In this document: piece after piece, positions 25,723-34,458 of the stretch | How the letters are laid out: the number at the start of each line of letters is the position of its first letter | Numbering within the stretch: position 1 is the stretch's first letter | Origin: JABDIP01 sp965212545 | GTDB taxonomy: Bacteria > Pseudomonadota > Alphaproteobacteria > DSM-16000 > Inquilinaceae | DNA: 64,000 nt | Reading direction: 5' to 3' | Assembly: GCA_965212545.1 (NCBI GenBank) | Contig: CBDBVB010000022.1 | Location: 1 to 64,000, forward strand | The notes under the pieces: generated by a model | Seen by the model: only the letters and a program-made list of their open reading frames with translations | Databases searched by the model: none | Told to the model about the DNA's origin: nothing | Position numbers and translations under genes: made by a program

Positions 25723-26889
25723 ATGAAGGACGTGCGTATCGGCGTGGTCGGTGCCGGATGGATGGCCAAGGCCCACAGCACCGCGTTTCGCAACGTGCCG
25801 ATGCTGTTTGGAAACGAGCCGGCGGTGCCGATCCTGGAGACGATCGCCGACATCGATCCCGACCGCGCCCGCGACGCCGCCGAAACGCTCGGATTTGAGC
25901 GCTGGACGGCTGATTGGAAGGAATTGGTGGCAGATCCGGCGGTCGACGTGGTCGACATCGCCACCCCGAACAACGCCCATGCCGAGATCGCCATCGCCGC
26001 GGCCCGGGCCGGAAAGCACATCTACTGTGAGAAGCCGTTGGCGTTGACCGCGGCCGAGGCGCTGGAGATGACCGAGGCGGCGGAGACCGCCGGGGTGACG
26101 ACGCTGGTCGGCTTCAACTACCTGAAGAACCCGGCCCAGGCCCTGGCCAAGGAGTTGATCGACGCCGGCGAGATCGGCGAGATCACACAGTTCCGCGGCA
26201 CCTTCGACCAGGATTTCATGACCGACCCGACCGTCCCCTTCAGCTGGCGCCACGACCGCAAGATCGCCGGCACCGGGGCCTTGGGCGACACCGCAAGCCA
26301 CACTCTGAGCCTCGCCCTGGAACTGGTCGGCGACGTGACCGAGGTCTGCGGCATGCTCGGCACATTCATCGCGCATCGCGCGGTGCCCAGCGGCGGCTCC
26401 GGCCATACCGCCAAGGCGACGGCCGATGCCGAAATGCGTGCGGTCGAGAACGACGATGTGGCCCAGTTCCTCTGCCGGTTCGAGAACGGGGCACTCGGTC
26501 AGATCGCCTCAAGCCGGATCGGCACGGGCCGCAAGCTATGGGTCAGCTATGAGATACAGGGCACCAAAGGTGCGCTCTACTTCACCCAGGAACGCATGAA
26601 CGAGCTGCAGTTCTACCGCGCCGGAGAGCCGTCGTCGGAGCGCGGCTACAAGACCATCCTGACCGGTCCGGACCACAAATGGTATGGCGGCTTCCACCCG
26701 ATCGCCGGCATCGGCCTCGGTTACAACGATCAGAAGATCATCGAGGCCCGCGACCTGCTGGTGGCGGTCGCGACCGGCGCCAAGGCGGAGCCGGATTTCC
26801 GGTTCGGCTACCGGGTCGACCGCATCGTCGATGCGGTAGAGAAATCGGCTGCCGAGCGGCGCTGGGTATCGGTCGCCGAGATCAGCTGA
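25723..26889 (+). CDS. Gfo/Idh/MocA family oxidoreductase
   Basis: A 388-residue NAD(P)-dependent oxidoreductase of the Gfo/Idh/MocA family, acting on sugars, polyols or inositols. The N-terminal Rossmann domain has IGVVGAGWMAKAHSTAF, then VDIATPNNAHAEIAIAA and the catalytic EKP motif HIYCEKPLAL. The C-terminal domain carries DTASHTLSLALEL, where the D-x-x-x-H pair is typical of active members. GGGAGG six bases before 25723 fixes the start. Neighbours (a sugar-binding protein and a SMP-30 lactonase) fit a sugar or sugar-acid pathway, though they are not in one transcript with it. Confidence 0.9.
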   Translation: MKDVRIGVVGAGWMAKAHSTAFRNVPMLFGNEPAVPILETIADIDPDRARDAAETLGFERWTADWKELVADPAVDVVDIATPNNAHAEIAIAAARAGKHIYCEKPLALTAAEALEMTEAAETAGVTTLVGFNYLKNPAQALAKELIDAGEIGEITQFRGTFDQDFMTDPTVPFSWRHDRKIAGTGALGDTASHTLSLALELVGDVTEVCGMLGTFIAHRAVPSGGSGHTAKATADAEMRAVENDDVAQFLCRFENGALGQIASSRIGTGRKLWVSYEIQGTKGALYFTQERMNELQFYRAGEPSSERGYKTILTGPDHKWYGGFHPIAGIGLGYNDQKIIEARDLLVAVATGAKAEPDFRFGYRVDRIVDAVEKSAAERRWVSVAEIS

Positions 26890-26964
26890 GAGGTAAATCT
26901 TGGGTTGTCTGAGGGACGCTCGTCTCTGAGACCCTTGGAGACCCACATTCCGTCCGCTTCGCCC

Positions 26965-27903
26965 TCAGCGGATGCCTTGCGCGCTCAGCTCGATGACCTG
27001 GGCCGCATTGTCGGGGGTGACGAAACCGGGGCCCGTCAGGACATCGGCGCCTGGCATCAGCCCGTATTTGTGGTTCAGGGTCAGCAGAACCACGGGCAGA
27101 TACCCCTGCATGAATTGCTGCTGGTCGATGGCGAACTCCATCCGCCCGGATTCCAGCGCCTCCAGAATGGCCGGCGACAGATCGAATGTGGCGAGCTTGA
27201 TGGAATCCGTCAGGCCTTCATCCTCCAGCGCCGCTATCACCGGTTCGGCCGCCGTGGGGCCAAGCGCCATGATGCCTTCGATGTCGGTGTTCCGCGCCAG
27301 ATAGGTGGTCACCCGATCGCGGATATCGGTCGCGTTCATGCTGACGGCCAGCACGTCAACCTCACCGCCGAGACCGTCGCTGAAACCTTGGCACCGAAGG
27401 TCCAGCGCGACATTTCCGACCTCCTGGTTGACGCAGATGGCCTTGGTCACGCCGGCCGCGGCCATGCGTTCGCCGCCGCCGACCCCGGCCTCGTATTCGG
27501 TCTGGCCGACATGGACGCTGACGCCGAGGCCCTTGCGGACGTCGCTTCCAGAATTCATCGAGATCACCGGTATGCCACTGGCGATCGCGTCCCGGATCGA
27601 ACCGCCGAGTGCGTCGGCATCGGGGATCGACACCACCAGACCGTCCGGCGCCGCGGCCACCGCGGCGTCGATGAGTTGTGCCATGCGGATCAGGTTGAAG
27701 GTATCAGGCGCCAGGTATTCGACATCGACACCCATATCCGCCTCCGCCGTGTCGACACCATTCTTCACCACCGACCAGAATGGGTCCGACGCCTGGCCAT
27801 GGCTGACCACGATGATGCGGATGTGGTCTTCCGCCACGGCCGGCGACGCCGCCGATACGGCGACGATGGCCAAGGCCGCAAGCAACCTGATCAACGACGA
27901 CAT
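26965..27903 (-). CDS. Sugar ABC transporter substrate-binding protein (ribose/LacI-like type)
   Basis: A 312-residue periplasmic binding protein of the type I fold (Peripla_BP_4, as for ribose, inositol and similar sugars). Signal peptide at residues 1-24 (LAALAIVAVSAASPAVAED); the mature part starts IRIIVVSHGQASDPFWSVVKNG. It contains DGLVVSIPDADALGG and FAIDQQQFMQGYLPVVLL, typical of the C-terminal lobe. No ATPase or permease gene follows, so it is an orphan in this window. A G-rich Shine-Dalgarno lies before the ATG. It is divergent from the SMP-30 gene and convergent with the Gfo/Idh/MocA gene. Confidence 0.88.
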   Translation of the reverse strand: MSSLIRLLAALAIVAVSAASPAVAEDHIRIIVVSHGQASDPFWSVVKNGVDTAEADMGVDVEYLAPDTFNLIRMAQLIDAAVAAAPDGLVVSIPDADALGGSIRDAIASGIPVISMNSGSDVRKGLGVSVHVGQTEYEAGVGGGERMAAAGVTKAICVNQEVGNVALDLRCQGFSDGLGGEVDVLAVSMNATDIRDRVTTYLARNTDIEGIMALGPTAAEPVIAALEDEGLTDSIKLATFDLSPAILEALESGRMEFAIDQQQFMQGYLPVVLLTLNHKYGLMPGADVLTGPGFVTPDNAAQVIELSAQGIR

Positions 27904-28414
27904 TCCGTGCCCCCCTTGTGCCGGCCCATGCGGGGCCGACCGCCGAGTGCCAAAGGCCGAACGGCGCCGATCGCCAACCGGCCGATCTTCAAGTAGGCGG
28001 GGAGCAGGAGGCCTGGGCCGGAAACACCGTTCCGCACCTCACAAGACACTCTGCTTGGGACGCGTTCCCCATTCCTCATTCGGAACAGATTACACGTTCC
28101 AGTTCTCCCTGTGCAGCCTTTGTCGGCCTGCAACAATCCATGCCGTCCTACATTGCGCGTACCCACCGGCCGAAGTACCTGGAAGCCGCGATCGATATCC
28201 TGCCGGCGCCGACAGTCCGCTAAGTCCCATGACGCCCCTCGCCACGGTGAGCTTCGAGGTCGAGGAGGCGCAGGTCCAGGCGCAGGGTGACGCGGCAGAT
28301 GGATGGGTGCGGCCTGATGCGGCCTAACCAGAGTTGCAGCAGGGCGTTGTTGCTTCTCGCTATCGGCTTGCGCCACCATCATCGAATAGGGCGTCCAGAG
28401 CGGGAGGTGACGGT
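27904..28414. other. Intergenic region between divergent sugar-binding protein and SMP-30 genes
   Basis: About 510 bases with no supported gene. Several short frames exist but lack start signals and domains. It should carry promoters for both divergent genes. No operator could be identified by eye. Confidence 0.35.
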
Positions 28415-29290
28415 ATGGCTGGCGAGGTGCGGTGCGTTCAGCAGGCGAACGCGATTTTGGGCGAGGGGCCGTTGTGGTGCCCGCGGGAACAGGCGCTGTA
28501 CTGGCTCGATATCAAGCGACCGGCGGTATATCGCTTCGTTCAGGAGACCGGGCAGACCGGACATTGGCCCCTGCCGTCGGATATCGGCTGCATGGCGCTG
28601 CGCGAGGCTGGCGGCCTGGTCGTCGGGCTTCGATCGGGCTTCGCGGCCCTGGATTTCGAGACGGGTGCTGTCACCCCGTTGGCGGACCCGGAGGCCGATC
28701 GGCCGAACAACCGTTTCAACGATGGCAAGGTGGACCGGCAGGGGCGGTTCTGGGCCGGCACGCTGAACGATGCCGAGGCCGACCCGCTGGGCAATCTCTA
28801 TCGGCTTGATCCCGGCGGCGCGGTGACGTTGATGCAGGATGGCGCGGTAGTGTCGAACGGAGTCGGCTGGAGCCCGGACGACCGGACAATGTATTTCACC
28901 GATTCCGCCGTGCGGACAATCTGGGCCTACGATTTCGACGCCGGGACCGGCGCCATCGCCAACCGCCGTGTCTTCGTCGAGGTGCCCGATGGGTCCGGCT
29001 TTCCGGACGGACTGACCGTCGATTCCGACGGGTTTGTCTGGTCGGCGGTCTGGGATGGCTGGCGGATCGTGCGCTACGACCCGTCCGGGCGCATCGACCG
29101 GGAGGTAGTGATGCCGGTGCAGCGGCCGACAAGCTGCATGCTCGGCGGCGGCGGCCTGAAGACGCTTTTCGTGACCTCCGCCTCGATCCATCTCGATGCC
29201 GCCGCCCTGGCCAAGGGACCACTCGCGGGCGGGGTATTCGCCCTGGATGTGGAGGCAGCCGGGCTGCCGGAATCGCGTTTCGCCGGTTAA
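28415..29290 (+). CDS. SMP-30/gluconolactonase family protein
   Basis: A 291-residue six-bladed beta-propeller of the SMP-30/gluconolactonase/regucalcin family, metal-dependent lactonases that open sugar lactones to aldonic acids. Metal-site segments: LGEGPLWCPREQALYWLD (Glu), RPNNRFNDGKVDRQGRFW (Asn/Asp), VSNGVGWSPDDRTMYFTDS and FPDGLTVDSDGFVWSAVWDG. GGGAGG seven bases before the ATG at 28415 sets the start. A lactonase next to Gfo/Idh/MocA and sugar-binding-protein genes fits oxidation of an aldose to lactone and acid; the sugar is unknown. Confidence 0.92.
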   Translation: MAGEVRCVQQANAILGEGPLWCPREQALYWLDIKRPAVYRFVQETGQTGHWPLPSDIGCMALREAGGLVVGLRSGFAALDFETGAVTPLADPEADRPNNRFNDGKVDRQGRFWAGTLNDAEADPLGNLYRLDPGGAVTLMQDGAVVSNGVGWSPDDRTMYFTDSAVRTIWAYDFDAGTGAIANRRVFVEVPDGSGFPDGLTVDSDGFVWSAVWDGWRIVRYDPSGRIDREVVMPVQRPTSCMLGGGGLKTLFVTSASIHLDAAALAKGPLAGGVFALDVEAAGLPESRFAG

Positions 29291-29359
29291 CCTTGCTCAA
29301 TCACAGGTGAGCAAGCCGTTGCCCATTGAAACGATTTAACGGTATGATCCGTCGGTTTC

Positions 29360-29376
29360 CTGGCACCCGGTGCCAG
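29360..29376. promoter_or_regulatory. Perfect palindrome, candidate operator before the acetoin-dehydrogenase-type operon
   Basis: CTGGCACC-C-GGTGCCAG is a perfect 8+1+8 inverted repeat 72 bases upstream of the E1 alpha start codon. This size and position fit a dimeric repressor or activator site. The regulator is not encoded in the window. Confidence 0.5.
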
Positions 29377-29448
29377 ATAATTAGAAAACACGGACCGGAA
29401 CCGACATAGGCCCAACGTGGCCAGCTTGGACCGCTTAGGGAGGGTCGC

Positions 29449-30417
29449 ATGCAGCTCAGCAGAGAAGATCTGCTCAAGGCTTACACCGCCATGCGCACGA
29501 TCCGTGAATTCGAGGATCGGGTGCACAATGAATTCGCCACCGGGGAGATACCCGGCTTCGTCCATCTCTATGCCGGCGAGGAAGCCTCGGCCGTCGGGTT
29601 CTGCTTGCAGCTCGACGATCGCGACCGTATCGCCAGCACCCATCGCGGCCACGGGCATTGCATCGCCAAGGGCTGCGATGTCGACGGCATGATGAAGGAG
29701 ATCTATGGCCGCAAGGACGGTCTGTGCGGCGGCAAGGGCGGCTCCATGCATATCGCCGATCTGTCCAAGGGCATGATGGGCGCCAACGGCATCGTCGGCG
29801 GCGGCCCGCCGCTGATCTGCGGCGCTGCGCTGTCGGCCAAGACGCTGGGCACCGGCGGCGTGGCGATCGCCTTCGTCGGCGATGGCGGCTCCAACCAGGG
29901 CACGACCTTCGAGGCGATGAACCTGGCCTCGGTCTGGGATCTGCCGGCGGTCTTCGTGTTCGAGAACAACGGCTATGCCGAGTCCACCGCCAGCAGCTGG
30001 TCGGTGTCGTCCGGCGACATCGTCAAGCGCGCCGAGGCCTTCGGCATGCCCGGCCATCAGGTCGACGGGCATGATTTCTTCGCGGTCCACGAGGTGGCGC
30101 GCGAGGTCATCGAAAGGGCCCGCAGCGGCGGCGGCCCCAGCCTGGTCGAGGTCAAGCTGAACCGCTACTACGGCCATTTCGAGGGCGACGCCCAGACCTA
30201 TCGCGGCGACGGCGAGGTCGACAAGCTGCGTGCCACCATCGACTGCATGGATATCTTCCGCCAGCGGGTCACCGAAGCGGGACTCTTGGAGGCGGAGCAG
30301 CTGGACGAGATCGATGCCGGTACCAGGGCGGCGATCGACAAATCCGTTGTGGATGCCAAGGCCGCGCCGATGCCGGGCCAGGCGGATCTGTTGACCGACG
30401 TCTACGTGTCCTACTGA
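29449..30417 (+). CDS. acoA: Acetoin/pyruvate-type dehydrogenase E1 component, alpha subunit
   Basis: A 322-residue alpha subunit of a thiamine-diphosphate-dependent 2-oxo acid or acetoin dehydrogenase E1. The ThDP-binding motif is GDGGSNQGTTFEAMNLA with the closing FVFENNGYAEST. Other family segments: GFVHLYAGEEASAVGFC, HRGHGHCIAKG, GGKGGSMHI and NRYYGHFEGD. GGGAGG before the ATG supports the start. It is followed by the beta subunit (46 bases later) and a lipoyl E2 fused to a hydrolase, the acoABC order. The E2 type argues for acetoin or a related ketone; a different 2-oxo compound remains possible. Confidence 0.9.
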   Translation: MQLSREDLLKAYTAMRTIREFEDRVHNEFATGEIPGFVHLYAGEEASAVGFCLQLDDRDRIASTHRGHGHCIAKGCDVDGMMKEIYGRKDGLCGGKGGSMHIADLSKGMMGANGIVGGGPPLICGAALSAKTLGTGGVAIAFVGDGGSNQGTTFEAMNLASVWDLPAVFVFENNGYAESTASSWSVSSGDIVKRAEAFGMPGHQVDGHDFFAVHEVAREVIERARSGGGPSLVEVKLNRYYGHFEGDAQTYRGDGEVDKLRATIDCMDIFRQRVTEAGLLEAEQLDEIDAGTRAAIDKSVVDAKAAPMPGQADLLTDVYVSY

Positions 30418-30463
30418 CCGCGGCGCCCGGCAGAACGGGCGCGGATTTCACGGGGAAAATATC

Positions 30464-31482
30464 ATGGCCAAGAAATCCTATCGTCAGGCGATCAACGAAG
30501 CACTGACGCAGGAGATGGAACGCGACGAGACCGTCGTGCTGATGGGTGAGGATGTTGCCGGCGGTATGGGCGCCGCGGGCGAGGACGATGCCTGGGGCGG
30601 CCCGCTAGGCGTCACAAAGGGGCTGGAGGCCAAGTTCGGCCGCGGCCGGGTGCTCGACACGCCGATCACCGAATCCGGCTTTGTCGGAGCCGCTGCCGGT
30701 GCCGCCGCCACGGGTCTGCGGCCGGTCGCCGAGTTGATGTTCGTCGACTTCATGGGCGTCTGCTTCGACCAGATCTATAACCAGGCCGCCAAATTCCGCT
30801 ACATGTTCGGCGGCAAGGCGGTGACGCCGCTGGTGATCCGCACCATGATCGGCGCCGGCTTCCGCGCCGCGGCCCAGCACAGCCAGTGCCTGTATCCGGT
30901 CTTCACCCACATACCTGGCCTGAAATGCGTCATGCCGTCGGGGCCCTACGAGGCCAAGGGGCTGCTGATCCAGGCGATCCGCGACGACGACCCGGTGATC
31001 TTCTTCGAGCACAAGATGCTCTACGACATCGAAGAAGAGGTGCCGGACGAGCCCTACACGATCCCGTTCGGCGAGGCGAATATCGTCCGTGATGGCGATG
31101 ACGTGACCATCGTCGCCTTGTCGCGCATGGTCCATGTGGCCATGGAGGCGGCCGAGGCGCTGTCCAGGCAGGGCGTCGAGTGCGAGGTGATCGACCCGCG
31201 CACCACCTCGCCGCTCGACATGGACTCCATCCTGGAGAGCGTCGAGAATACCGGCCGGCTGGTGGTGGTCGACGAGGCCAGCCCGCGCTGCAACATGGCG
31301 ACCGACATCGTCGCGCAGGTCGCCCAGGGGGCTTCGAGTTCCTGAAGGCGCCGACCAAGATGGTCAGCCCGCCGCATATTCCGGTGCCGTTCTCCTCGGC
31401 GCTGGAGGATCTCTACATTCCGAATGCATCGACCGTGCAGGAAGCGGTCGCGGCGATCATGCCCGACAAGGTCTCGGCATGA
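30464..31482 (+). pseudogene. acoB: Acetoin/pyruvate-type dehydrogenase E1, beta subunit, with a single-base frameshift
   Basis: Beta subunit of the E1 enzyme, a transketolase-like ThDP fold partner of AcoA. The frame from 30464 encodes the family core (ETVVLMGEDVAGGMGAAGED, DTPITESGFVGAAAGAA, FFEHKMLYD) but runs into a stop at 31343. The C-terminal part (GFEFLKAPTKMVSPPHIPVP) continues in another frame to 31482. Adding one G to the G-run at 31327-31331 gives a continuous protein of 339 residues, the normal family length, with the expected sequence AQVAQGGFEFLKAP across the join. A missing base in a homopolymer is a classic sequencing error, so the real gene may be intact. Confidence 0.85.
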
Positions 31483-31506
31483 GAGGCATGATATGAGTGC
31501 CGGGGC

Positions 31507-32622
31507 ATGACCGAGATCCACGCCATCACCATGCCGAAATGGGGCCTTGCCATGACTGAGGGCAAGGTCGCCGGCTGGGCCATCGGCGAGGGCGATACGG
31601 TATCGCCGGGGACCGAGATCCTGGACATCGAGACCAGCAAGATCACCAATGCGGTGGAGACCGAACATTCCGGAATCCTGCGGCGGGTCTGCGCCCAGGA
31701 GGACGAGACCCTGCCAGTTGGCGCCCTGCTTGGCGTGATCGCGCCCGAGGCCGTGTCCGACGAGGCGATCGAAGCTTTCGTCGACGGGTTCCAGGCCGAA
31801 GTGGCGGCCGAGGCGGCGATCGAGGAGGTGGCGGCGGCCGAGCCGGAATCGGTCGATGTCGGCGGCCGTTCGATCCGCTACCTGAAGATCGGGCATGAGG
31901 GACCGGCGATCCTGATGATCCACGGTTTCGGCGGCGATCTGAACAATTGGATGTTCAACCAGCCGATGCTGGCCGAGCGTCATGTGGTCTATGCGATCGA
32001 CCTGCCCGGTCATGGCGGGTCTTCCAAGGATGTCGGCGCCGGCGACGTCGACGGGCTGGTCGCGGTTGTCGACGGCTTCATGGATGCGGTTGGGCTGGAA
32101 TCGGCCCATCTTGTGGGCCATTCCCTGGGCGGCGCCGTCTCCATGGGAATCGCGCTGGCGCATCCGGGCCGGGCGATGTCCCTCACCCTGGTGTGCAGCG
32201 CCGGCCTCGGTTACGAGATCGCGCATGATTACATCATCGGCTTCATGGGCGCGTCGCGGCGCAAGGACATCAAGCCGGTGATCCAGATGCTGTTCGCCGA
32301 CCCGTCCCTGGTCAGCCGCGACATGCTGGAAGATATCCTGAAATACAAGCGGCTCGACGGTGTCGACGCGGCCCTGGGCGCAATAGCCGGGGCGGTGTTC
32401 GCGGATGGGCGGCAGTCCTGGGTGGCACGCGACCGGCTGGGCGAGATCACGGTCCCGATCCAGGCGATCTGGGGCCGCGACGACCGGATCGTTCCGGTCG
32501 CCCACAGCGACGGGCTGCCGGGACCGGTCGGCGTGCATGTATTCGAGGGCAAGGGCCACATGGTCCATATGGAGGCGGCGCCGGAGGCGAACAGGCTGAT
32601 CGAGCAGATCGCCAGCGGCTGA
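31507..32622 (+). CDS. acoC: Acetoin-dehydrogenase E2-like protein: lipoyl domain fused to alpha/beta hydrolase
   Basis: A 371-residue fusion. Residues ~1-80 form a lipoyl domain with the modified lysine in DIETSKITNAVE. Residues ~130-370 are an alpha/beta hydrolase fold with the nucleophile elbow GHSLGGAVS, oxyanion region MIHGFGGDLNNW, a late aspartate in WGRDDRIVP and a final histidine in EGKGHMVHME. This lipoyl-hydrolase layout is characteristic of AcoC from acetoin dehydrogenase complexes rather than ordinary E2 acyltransferases, and it is the main reason for the acetoin call. No E3 gene lies nearby, so E3 would be shared from elsewhere. Confidence 0.9.
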   Translation: MTEIHAITMPKWGLAMTEGKVAGWAIGEGDTVSPGTEILDIETSKITNAVETEHSGILRRVCAQEDETLPVGALLGVIAPEAVSDEAIEAFVDGFQAEVAAEAAIEEVAAAEPESVDVGGRSIRYLKIGHEGPAILMIHGFGGDLNNWMFNQPMLAERHVVYAIDLPGHGGSSKDVGAGDVDGLVAVVDGFMDAVGLESAHLVGHSLGGAVSMGIALAHPGRAMSLTLVCSAGLGYEIAHDYIIGFMGASRRKDIKPVIQMLFADPSLVSRDMLEDILKYKRLDGVDAALGAIAGAVFADGRQSWVARDRLGEITVPIQAIWGRDDRIVPVAHSDGLPGPVGVHVFEGKGHMVHMEAAPEANRLIEQIASG

Positions 32623-32728
32623 CCGTAATATCGGGAAACCGAATTGGGAGCCCCCGAAGACGGGCGCAGGACGTGCCCGGAGCAATGAAACCCCGGTCCG
32701 AACGGGCCGGATAATGGGAGGAGAACAG

Positions 32729-34360
32729 ATGTCTGTACTCAGGACACTACTGATGGCCACCGCGGCAACCGCGCTCTGCGCGGCGTCGGCGTCGGCCCAA
32801 ACCGTCAACTGGCGCGACGATGGCGGCGCCGATCTGATTTTGGACGATGGCACGGTGATCGCCACCGCGCCTGGCGAGTTGGGGGACCTGTTCGGCCCCG
32901 GCGAGAAGCCTTTCGATGGCGCGGAGATCACCGTCACGGTCAACAACAGCGGCCCCAAGGGCGGCATCTCCGGACCGCTCTACACCTTCCGGCCGATCTG
33001 GGAAGAGCTGACCGGCGGCAAGCTCAACATTGTCGAGCTGCCATTCGGCGAGCACTACACCAAGATGATGCTGGACCTGCGCAACGGCACCGGCCAGTAC
33101 GACGCCTTCATGGTTGGCGCGTTCTGGTATGGCGACATCGCCGAGGGCAATTACGGTTTTCCGATCAACGATCTGATGGACAGCGGCGAGTATCCGAAAT
33201 GGACGCTCGACGACATGCCGCCATCGCTGCAGACCTTGCACACCTGGGGCGACGACATCTACGGCACGTTGAACGATGCCGACGGCCAGGTTCTGTACTA
33301 TCGCAAGGACGTGCTGACGGACGCGAATTGGAACAGCCAGTTCAAGGCCGAGTACGGGTACGATATCCCGGTGCCGCCGCAGACCTGGCAGCAGGTTCTG
33401 CAGATCTCCGAGTTCTTCAACGGCAAGAACTGGGACAGCAACGACGCCGATCCGGATTCCGGCACGGTGCTGCACCTGAAGGTCGGCGAGCAGGGCCACT
33501 ATCACTTCCAGTCCCTGTCGGCCTCCTTCGTGCTCAATCCGGGCGACACCGTGACCCAGTACGACAACGTGTACTGGTTCGACCCGACCGACATGACCCC
33601 GCTGATCAACAGCCCCGGCCATGTCGCGGCGCTGGAGTTCCTGCAGGAGCTGCATAAGACCGGTCCATCCGCGCAGGTCGGCTGGAGCCTGGGCGAGGCG
33701 TGGGACTACTTCCTGCGCGGCAAGTCGGTGTTCGTCTTCAGCTGGGGCGATGTCGGCTCGCTGGTGCAGGATGAAGAGCGGTCCAGCATCAAGGGCCGGC
33801 TCGGCTCTTCGATCCTGCCGATCGCCGAGCAGTATTGGGATCTCGAGACCGAGGCGTGGGTCGATGCGGAAGACGGCCGGACGGTGGGCAACACCACCGG
33901 CGGATCCTGGCACGGCGTGGTCTCGGCCTATTCGGACAACCCGGAGGCGACCTATTCCCTGCTGGCGCTGATGGCGATCAAGCCGGTGTCGATGTGGAAT
34001 GCCAGCTATGGCTGGACCGGTGTCGATCCCGGATATTCGTACCAGTTCCTGGAGCCGCTTGGTCAGGCCAAGGTCGAGGACTATGTCTCCGCAGACTGGG
34101 ACGCCAGCGACGTCGTCGACTACACCCAGGCGTATTACGACACGTTCTACGCGCCGACCATGCTGCCCTATCTTCGGATCCCCGGCACCTTCGAGTACTG
34201 GGACATCCTGGACAAGAACCTGTCGGCGACCATGGCCGGCGAGTTCGAGGCGAAGCAGGCGCTGGACGCGACCGCCGCGGCCTGGGAGGAGGTCACCGAC
34301 CGACTCAATCGTGAGGAGCAGTTGCGTCTCTATCAGGACGCTATCGGCTATGATGGGTAA
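32729..34360 (+). CDS. Extracellular solute-binding protein, large family 1 type
   Basis: A 543-residue periplasmic binding protein for an ABC importer of the sugar/polyol class (family 1 fold), longer than the usual ~420 residues. Signal peptide MSVLRTLLMATAATALCAAS, cleavage near ASAQT. Aromatic-rich segments (VYWFDPTDMTPLINSPGHV; WGDVGSLVQDE) could line the binding site. GGGAGGAG before the ATG at 32729 sets the start over an upstream in-frame ATG. A strong hairpin and two permease genes follow. Its length resembles binding proteins of glycerol-type importers, but the ligand cannot be assigned. Confidence 0.85.
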   Translation: MSVLRTLLMATAATALCAASASAQTVNWRDDGGADLILDDGTVIATAPGELGDLFGPGEKPFDGAEITVTVNNSGPKGGISGPLYTFRPIWEELTGGKLNIVELPFGEHYTKMMLDLRNGTGQYDAFMVGAFWYGDIAEGNYGFPINDLMDSGEYPKWTLDDMPPSLQTLHTWGDDIYGTLNDADGQVLYYRKDVLTDANWNSQFKAEYGYDIPVPPQTWQQVLQISEFFNGKNWDSNDADPDSGTVLHLKVGEQGHYHFQSLSASFVLNPGDTVTQYDNVYWFDPTDMTPLINSPGHVAALEFLQELHKTGPSAQVGWSLGEAWDYFLRGKSVFVFSWGDVGSLVQDEERSSIKGRLGSSILPIAEQYWDLETEAWVDAEDGRTVGNTTGGSWHGVVSAYSDNPEATYSLLALMAIKPVSMWNASYGWTGVDPGYSYQFLEPLGQAKVEDYVSADWDASDVVDYTQAYYDTFYAPTMLPYLRIPGTFEYWDILDKNLSATMAGEFEAKQALDATAAAWEEVTDRLNREEQLRLYQDAIGYDG

Positions 34361-34377
34361 CGGTCTTTGACGATCGT

Positions 34378-34404
34378 CCGGCCGGGGCGTGGCGCCCCGG
34401 CCGG
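34378..34404 (+). terminator. Intra-operon GC-rich hairpin between binding protein and permeases
   Basis: A perfect 12-base stem CCGGCCGGGGCG / CGCCCCGGCCGG with a three-base loop, followed by CCCATTTTCTCC. It starts 18 bases after the binding-protein stop codon. It likely acts as a partial terminator or 3'-end stabiliser that lets the binding protein be made in excess over the permeases. Confidence 0.7.
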
Positions 34405-34458
34405 CCCATTTTCTCCCGACATTCCGCCCTGTCCCAACGCGTCTAGGTCGTAACGCCG

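Noticed and set aside
27918..28223. 101-codon frame in the gap before the SMP-30 gene
   Set aside because: No ribosome-binding site, domain or coding-like composition.
29361..29376. Sigma-54 promoter before acoA (TGGCAC element)
   Set aside because: The GG and GC dinucleotides are 10 bases apart rather than the 12 needed for a -24/-12 promoter; the sequence is better read as a palindrome.
31054..32967. 637-codon minus-strand frame opposite acoC
   Set aside because: No recognisable domain; antisense to AcoC and to the AcoB end.
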